From assembly GCA_051878085.1 (NCBI GenBank), contig JBJEJN010000027.1:11693-75692 (forward strand): a stretch of DNA of 64,000 bases, read 5' to 3'. This DNA comes from SFTH01 sp051878085. GTDB lineage: Bacteria; Bacillota; Clostridia; Christensenellales; Aristaeellaceae. The notes below the pieces were generated by a model. That model was not told the DNA's origin. It did no database searches and worked only from the letters and a program-made list of their open reading frames with translations. Position numbers and translations under genes: made by a program. Shown here one piece after another: positions 60,501 through 64,000 of the stretch (position 1 is its first letter; each line of letters starts with the position of its first letter).

Positions 60501-61079
60501 CATCTCCCGGGCCAGCTTGATGAGCCTCGGCAGCACCTGCTTCTGCTCGGGAATGCCGTGATCCTGCAGCTCGATGAAGAAGTTGCCCCGTCCGAAGATG
60601 TCCAGATAGCGCTGGGCCATGGCGCGCGCGTCGTTCTCCCGGCGATCCAGCAGCAGCTTGGGCAGGTCGCCCGACAGGCAGGCGCTCATGGCGATCAGGC
60701 CCTCGTGGTACTTCTCCAGCAGGGCGTAGTCCACCCGCGGGCGATAGTAGTAGCCCCGCAACCAGCCCTCGCTCACCAGCGCGGACAGGTTCTGATAGCC
60801 CTTCTGGTTCTCGCACAGCAGAATCAGGTGGCTGTAGTCGCGGGAGACGCTGGTCTTGTTGTCCATGTCCGGGCAGACGTACACCTCGCAGCCGATCACC
60901 GGATGGATGCCCTCGGCCTTCGCCGCGCGGTAGAAGTCCAGCACGCCGTACATCACGCCGTGGTCGGTGATGGCGCAGGACTGCATGCCCAGCTCCTTCA
61001 GCCGCTGCATCAGCGGCTTGATGCGGCACGCGCCGTCCAGCAGCGAATATTCCGTGTGCAGATGCAGGTGTGCAAACAT
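57579..61079 (-). CDS. dnaE: DNA polymerase III alpha subunit, DnaE
   Basis: Replicative C-family DNA polymerase of 1166 aa. The N-terminal PHP domain starts FAHLHLHTEYSLLDGACRI and has ITDHGVMYG near 40. The polymerase core has GPGRGSGAGSIVAYSLGITEIDPL near 350, and the catalytic Asp pair in MPDIDCDFDYERRGKVIDYV near 395. A helix-hairpin-helix, an OB domain (MGGLIAEKKMKAVKSGNMMAFVQLEDLYG near 1005) and a C-terminal region follow. No exonuclease domain is present, so this is DnaE rather than PolC. It has its own TATAAT promoter. Confidence 0.98.
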   Translation of the reverse strand: MFAHLHLHTEYSLLDGACRIKPLMQRLKELGMQSCAITDHGVMYGVLDFYRAAKAEGIHPVIGCEVYVCPDMDNKTSVSRDYSHLILLCENQKGYQNLSALVSEGWLRGYYYRPRVDYALLEKYHEGLIAMSACLSGDLPKLLLDRRENDARAMAQRYLDIFGRGNFFIELQDHGIPEQKQVLPRLIKLAREMDIPLVCSNDCHYLTREDAEMQEVLMCIQTGKTLQDENRMRMNTDQLYVKSEEEMLRAFPNFREAIERTEEIAQRCQVEFDFSTTHLPKFPLPEGVTDDTAYLRELCEDGIRRLYGEERKDAWDRLNYELGVIEKMGYVDYFLIVWDFIHYAKTHGVGVGPGRGSGAGSIVAYSLGITEIDPLKYNLLFERFLNPERISMPDIDCDFDYERRGKVIDYVRERYGADHVAQIITFGTMAARAVLRDVGRVLGMSYQQTDSIAKLVPFELNMTLEKALKVSSELRAAFEGDPEVHRMIDMARKLEGMPRNTSTHAAGVLITAKPVVDYLPLQMNDDVITTQFPMGDVEALGLLKMDFLGLRTLNVIMDTEALVEQGGGPRIKTEDIPFDDAGVYAMISEGDTDGVFQLESSGMRSFLQSMRPGNFEDIIAAISLYRPGPMESIPRYVAGKENPDSVRYITPELKPILDVTYGCMVYQEQVMQIVRDLAGYSMGRSDLVRRAMAKKKHDVMAKEKQNFIYGLEENGEIVVPGCVRNGVSAQAAEQIFDEMTAFASYAFNKSHAAAYAVVAVQTAWLKLHYPVEFMAALMNSMPGNTTKIAYYIQALRKRGIPVLPPDINHSQEKFSVDYFEGKKGVRFGLAGVKNLGHNAIAELVEEREGGGDYLDLYDFIDRNAAHAINKKGVESLIRAGAFDRLPGRRSQKLHVFERAMDGASRQQKSVIAGQISLFDMGGSEVKAPPPPMPDLPEFDKKTMLQMERETTGVYISGHPLDEYAKELASLEVNSRFLAELAEHPDHGMEYDQRVVRMGGLIAEKKMKAVKSGNMMAFVQLEDLYGVTEVLVFPKVYERVSAQLQTDEAVVMTGKLSVREDEDAKLLLERVAPLRGADAARPEPAYAPRRQSYGTQRKLYLKLSPDQRSEVLRILSETPGRIPVVLVEVDAAGKKKAVQAPNQYWVDEGYDFGALANLIGADSIVLK

Positions 61080-61126
61080 GTCTCTACCCCTTCGCCTGTG
61101 TACAATTCCAGTCAGTTTTCGCCTTT

Positions 61127-61154
61127 ATTATACCACAAAAATTGTGTGTGCAAA
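61127..61154 (-). promoter_or_regulatory. Promoter of dnaE
   Basis: TATAAT (61127-61132) with TTTGCA (61149-61154) at a 16 bp spacing, 48 bp before the dnaE start. Confidence 0.6.
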
Positions 61155-61158
61155 CACA

Positions 61159-61521
61159 TCACTCCACAAAAACCAGCTCCCGGATCGCATCCAGCTTGCC
61201 CTCGCCGATGCCGGGCACGTCCGTCAGCGCCTCCACCGATGCAAACGGGCCGTTTTCCTCCCGGTAGCCCACGATCCGCCCGGCCAGCACGCTTCCGATG
61301 CCCGGGAGCGTCGCCAGCTCCTCCGCCGTCGCGCTGTTCAGGTTCACCATCTCCGCCCTCCGCAGCTCCTCCTCCGCAACAGAATGAACCGGCGCCACGG
61401 TCTCCACCCGCAGCAGCCGGTTCCATCCGCTTCCCAGGGCAAGCAGCAGCGCAAGGCCAAGGACGGCGGCCAATACCAGGCCCTCGCCCAGCCTTCCCCT
61501 GCGCTCACTCTGCCGGTGCAT
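61159..61521 (-). CDS. comEA: ComEA-like membrane-anchored helix-hairpin-helix protein
   Basis: Short DNA-binding competence-type protein, 120 aa. One membrane anchor (EGLVLAAVLGLALLLALGSGW, about 13-33) is followed by a linker. Two helix-hairpin-helix units close the protein: MVNLNSATAEELATLPGIGSVLAGRIVGYREENGPFASVEALTDVPGIGEGKLDAI. The SLBB domain found in longer ComEA proteins is missing. In competent bacteria ComEA binds incoming DNA outside the membrane; no other competence genes are in view. Confidence 0.87.
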   Translation of the reverse strand: MHRQSERRGRLGEGLVLAAVLGLALLLALGSGWNRLLRVETVAPVHSVAEEELRRAEMVNLNSATAEELATLPGIGSVLAGRIVGYREENGPFASVEALTDVPGIGEGKLDAIRELVFVE

Positions 61522-61530
61522 TGAAACTCC

Positions 61531-62064
61531 TTATCTGAGTGTCGTGGCGTTGCGCACGATCTCGTTGATGTCCTCCTTCAGCGCGTCCAGCTCCTCGCCC
61601 ATCAGCGTGCGCTCGGAGATCTCGTAGATGTCCTCCACGTCGTCCTCCTCGGAGGTGACCGCCACCGTCTGGATCTGCGGGTCGGCCTTCATGATCTCGG
61701 CGGCGATCATCTCGCGGATGCGCTCGGTCATCTCACCCTGATAGGCGTTGCTGAACTTCACGCCCACCAGCGCGGTGCTGCCGGTGACCACGACGCGCGC
61801 CTCGGAGATCTCGCTGATCTGAGACAGCTGCGCCTCGATCTGGGCGGCGTTCTTCGTCCAGTCATAGCCTCCGGCATTGCTCTGGGCGGCATTGTTCGTC
61901 ACATTGTTGGTCGCACCGCCCTGCGGCATGTAGTTCGGCGACGGCGAGGGGACGACGTTGGGATTCTCGTTCACGTTGCGGTTCATGCAACCGGACACCG
62001 CCACGCCCACCACCAGGATCAGCAGGGCGGCGAAAAACAACCTTCTGAAATTCCGTGTCTTCAT
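61531..62064 (-). CDS. YhcN/YlaJ-type lipoprotein
   Basis: A 177-aa lipoprotein. The signal peptide MKTRNFRRLFFAALLILVVGVAVSGC has a lipobox VSGC with the modified Cys at residue 26. An Asn/Pro/Ser-rich spacer of about 45 residues is followed by the YhcN/YlaJ domain: AAQIEAQLSQISEISEARVVVTGSTALVGVKFSNAYQGEMTERIREMIAAEIMKADPQIQTVAVTSEEDDVEDI. In Bacillus these are sporulation or germination lipoproteins, hinting at a spore-forming relative. The ATG at 62064 (ten bases after GGAGG) begins the signal sequence properly. Confidence 0.85.
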   Translation of the reverse strand: MKTRNFRRLFFAALLILVVGVAVSGCMNRNVNENPNVVPSPSPNYMPQGGATNNVTNNAAQSNAGGYDWTKNAAQIEAQLSQISEISEARVVVTGSTALVGVKFSNAYQGEMTERIREMIAAEIMKADPQIQTVAVTSEEDDVEDIYEISERTLMGEELDALKEDINEIVRNATTLR

Positions 62065-62135
62065 GTTTGGCATTCCTCCTTGCAAACCCTATTATGGGCG
62101 GGTTTGGAAGGAAGCATGCACATTTTTTCGCCTTT

Positions 62136-63791
62136 TCAGTCCGTCTCGCGATAGAAGCAGCAGCCGCCGATGAACTCGCGCAGCAGCGAATTGACGGGAA
62201 TCTCGTCCTCCACGTCCGCCGTCTGGATGTAGTTCAGGAACTTCACCAGCCGCCGCGCCAGCGTGTAGTGCGGGCTGTCCGGCTTCACCGCCAACAGCGC
62301 CGGATAGGCGTACTTCTTCATGATGGACAGCTCGTAGGTCAGCGAGGAATTGAACATCGCGTCGGCCTCCTCCTGATAGGGGAAGATGTAGTTCTCCTCG
62401 CCGTGGCGCACGGAATTCCACATGGCCATGGTGGCCTCCGGCGGCGTGCCCCGGAACTGGTAGTCGCGCACGATGCGCCGCAGCAGCCGCGCGTCGGTGG
62501 TGCGGATGCGGTTGTGATCGTCCAGATTGAGCATCGTCAGCGCGCTGATGTAGATCTTGAACTTCAATTTACGCTCGATGCCCTCGGTCAGCTGCTCGTT
62601 CAGGCCGTGGATGCCCTCGATGATGATGGGCTGACCCGCCTCCACACGGAAGGGATGGGTCTGCTCCCGCCGCATGCCGGTGTTGAAGTCGTACTCCGGC
62701 AGCTCCACCGTCTCGCCGTCCATCAGCCGCTTCAGATGGTCGGAGATCAGCGCGGTGTCCAGCGTGTCGATGCGCTCCAGATCGATGGAGCCGTCCGCCT
62801 CCCGGGGCAGCTCATTGCGGTTGCGGTAGTAGTCGTCCAGCGAGACCTTCACCGGCCGCAGGCCCTGCACCCGCAGCGCAATGCTCAGGCGGTGGGCGAA
62901 GGTGGTCTTGCCCGAGGATGACGGCCCGGCGATCAGGATCAGCCGCGCACCGGAGGCGATGAAGCGGTCGGCGATGGACTGAATCTTGCGCTCCTGCAGC
63001 GCCTCGCTGACGCGGATGAACTCCCGCAGGTGGTGGCCGTCGATCATCTCGTTGAGGTCGGCGGCGTTCTCGCAGCGCAGAATCTTGTTCCACTCCGCCG
63101 TCTCCTGATAGATGCGCCAGAGCTTCGGCAGATCCTTGAAGGGCGCGCTGTGCTTCGGATTTTCGATGTCCGGCTGCATCATCACCACGCCCGGGCCGTA
63201 GGGCACCAGCGAGAACACATTGACAGAGCCCGTGGACGGGGTCATTTCGCCGTAGAAGTAGTCCTCGGGGCCGTCGCCGATGCGGTAGAGCGTGAAGTGG
63301 CTGTACTGGCGGTAGTCCAGAATCCGCAGCCGGTCGGTTTGACCGGTACGGGCGAAATACTCCTGCGCGTCGTCCGTGGTCACGTTCTTGCGCAGAATCG
63401 GCAAATCCTGTGCAACCAGCGCGCGCATTTCCCTCTCAATCTCCGCGACAAACTCTGCAGACATCTCCTCCCCAACCAGCACGATGTACAGGCCCTGGCC
63501 GAAGGAGTGCTCGATGCGCACGTGCGCGTCCGGGCGAAGGCGGTGCACCGCCGTCAGAAACAGCAGCTGCAAGGAGCGCTCGTAAATGCGGCGGCCCTCC
63601 TCGTTGGCATAGGTCAATATCCGCGCGTGAGCGTATTCCTCCACCGGGTCGTTCAGCGAAAAGGTGCGGCCCTGCGCGCTGATGCCCAGCGGCGCGCGCA
63701 CCCGGTACTGCTCCGGCAGCAGCTCCAGCGCGTCCAGCCAGCGGATGCCCATCTCGCAGCTGATCTCATATCCATTCAGCTTCAGGTACAA
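62136..63791 (-). CDS. Uridine kinase-like nucleoside kinase with N-terminal TGS-like region
   Basis: A 551-aa protein common in Clostridia. The first 230 residues resemble the TGS/SAD editing portion of threonyl-tRNA synthetase (YLKLNGYEISCEMGIRWLDALELL; HSFGQGLYIVLVGEEMS). The C-terminal half is a P-loop uridine kinase/phosphoribulokinase fold: LILIAGPSSSGKTTFAHRLSIAL near 285-305, KVSLDDYYRNRNELP near 320 and IIIEGIHGLN near 385. The start is probably a TTG at 63791 with GGGGGGA seven bases upstream. Phosphorylation of uridine or cytidine is likely but not proven. It is transcribed from its own promoter after tuf. Confidence 0.88.
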   Translation of the reverse strand: MYLKLNGYEISCEMGIRWLDALELLPEQYRVRAPLGISAQGRTFSLNDPVEEYAHARILTYANEEGRRIYERSLQLLFLTAVHRLRPDAHVRIEHSFGQGLYIVLVGEEMSAEFVAEIEREMRALVAQDLPILRKNVTTDDAQEYFARTGQTDRLRILDYRQYSHFTLYRIGDGPEDYFYGEMTPSTGSVNVFSLVPYGPGVVMMQPDIENPKHSAPFKDLPKLWRIYQETAEWNKILRCENAADLNEMIDGHHLREFIRVSEALQERKIQSIADRFIASGARLILIAGPSSSGKTTFAHRLSIALRVQGLRPVKVSLDDYYRNRNELPREADGSIDLERIDTLDTALISDHLKRLMDGETVELPEYDFNTGMRREQTHPFRVEAGQPIIIEGIHGLNEQLTEGIERKLKFKIYISALTMLNLDDHNRIRTTDARLLRRIVRDYQFRGTPPEATMAMWNSVRHGEENYIFPYQEEADAMFNSSLTYELSIMKKYAYPALLAVKPDSPHYTLARRLVKFLNYIQTADVEDEIPVNSLLREFIGGCCFYRETD

Positions 63792-63827
63792 CGTCAATCC
63801 CCCCTGTCCGTGCACTTGGTTTTTCCC

Positions 63828-63856
63828 ATTGTACCACAAGCCGCAGGTCTGCGCAA
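63828..63856 (-). promoter_or_regulatory. Promoter of the nucleoside kinase gene
   Basis: TTGCGC (63851-63856), 17 bp spacer, TACAAT (63828-63833), 37 bp before the proposed TTG start. Confidence 0.7.
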
Positions 63857-63910
63857 GAGACGCCACACATCCGCCGCCGATCCGACAAAAGCTCCTCCAA
63901 AACGCACAAA

Positions 63911-63938
63911 GGACTCGAACCCATATGGATTCGAGTCC
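63911..63938 (-). terminator. Terminator after tuf
   Basis: Transcript GGACUCGAAUCC-AUAU-GGGUUCGAGUCC is a 12-bp nearly perfect stem 15 bp after the tuf stop. The following U-tract (UUUGUGCGUUUU) is broken. Confidence 0.75.
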
Positions 63939-63953
63939 CAGTGAAATCTGGAA

Positions 63954-64000
63954 TTATTCGCAGATCTTGGTGACAACGCCGGAACCAACGGTGCGGCCGC
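63954..64000 (-). CDS. tuf: Elongation factor Tu, last residues
   Basis: The last 15 codons read GRTVGSGVVTKICE and a TAA stop, matching the EF-Tu C-terminus (GRTVGxGVVTKI). The rest lies outside the window. This places the str operon immediately upstream of the nucleoside kinase. Confidence 0.9.
   Translation of the reverse strand, partial: GRTVGSGVVTKICE

Noticed and set aside
59568..61538. Plus-strand frame of 656 codons opposite dnaE
   Set aside because: Antisense shadow with no domain; dnaE is intact.
63911..63938. tRNA-like T-arm (GGTTCGAGTCC) after tuf
   Set aside because: The sequence is one near-perfect palindrome with no acceptor, D or anticodon arms; it fits a terminator.

Overview
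The window is a high-GC, low-mobility stretch of a Firmicutes chromosome, most likely a gut-type member of class Clostridia. Placement rests on gene content and arrangement: a PyrR-controlled uracil permease, a PrkC/PrpC pair with PASTA repeats, the yicC-gmk-rpoZ-coaBC-priA-def-fmt-rsmB order, a YerC-type regulator beside pcrA-ligA, Cys4 zinc forms of S14, S4, L36 and adenylate kinase, and a YhcN/YlaJ-type lipoprotein typical of spore-formers. I cannot name the genus. The sequence comes from a draft or metagenome assembly, because a 100-N gap sits inside one gene.

Layout, read on the minus strand where nearly all genes lie. At the right edge is the end of tuf, then a nucleoside kinase, a YhcN-like lipoprotein, comEA and dnaE (57.6-64 kb). 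Next comes the complete S10-spc-alpha ribosomal block from rpsJ to rplQ (40.8-57.1 kb), including secY, adk, map, infA, rpmJ and rpoA, with a second promoter before rpsM. It is followed directly by parA-parB and two envelope genes (37.9-40.6 kb), a small VanW-like secreted protein, a cupin-type phosphoglucose isomerase, a nucleotidyltransferase, and a TAXI/TRAP transporter pair (30.4-33.6 kb). The lepA-(PIG-L)-hemW-GH13 operon fills 24.4-30.3 kb. Then come yerC-pcrA-ligA (16.4-21.1 kb) and a 13-gene housekeeping operon from yicC to rpe (2.7-16.3 kb). A serpin gene and the pyrR-uraA operon end the window.

Only two islands run on the plus strand: 21.7-24.4 kb (membrane protein, FGGY sugar kinase, sigma-like protein with a membrane anchor) and 35.8-37.2 kb (phosphotriesterase-like hydrolase and a VOC protein). 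Both have their own sigma-A-like promoter and a terminator.

The genes mostly serve core information processing: translation, initiator-Met handling, rRNA modification, DNA replication, repair and segregation, and Ser/Thr phosphorylation signalling. I found no rRNA, tRNA, CRISPR array, insertion sequence or prophage. The strongest unusual signals are RNA-level and accessory. They are a terminator-like hairpin whose 3' arm holds the serpin ribosome binding site, a short repeat family shared between the S10 leader and the dnaE 3' flank, the membrane-tethered sigma-like protein, and a surface-anchored PIG-L deacetylase inside the lepA-hemW operon. I do not see a convincing new multi-gene defence or biosynthetic system.
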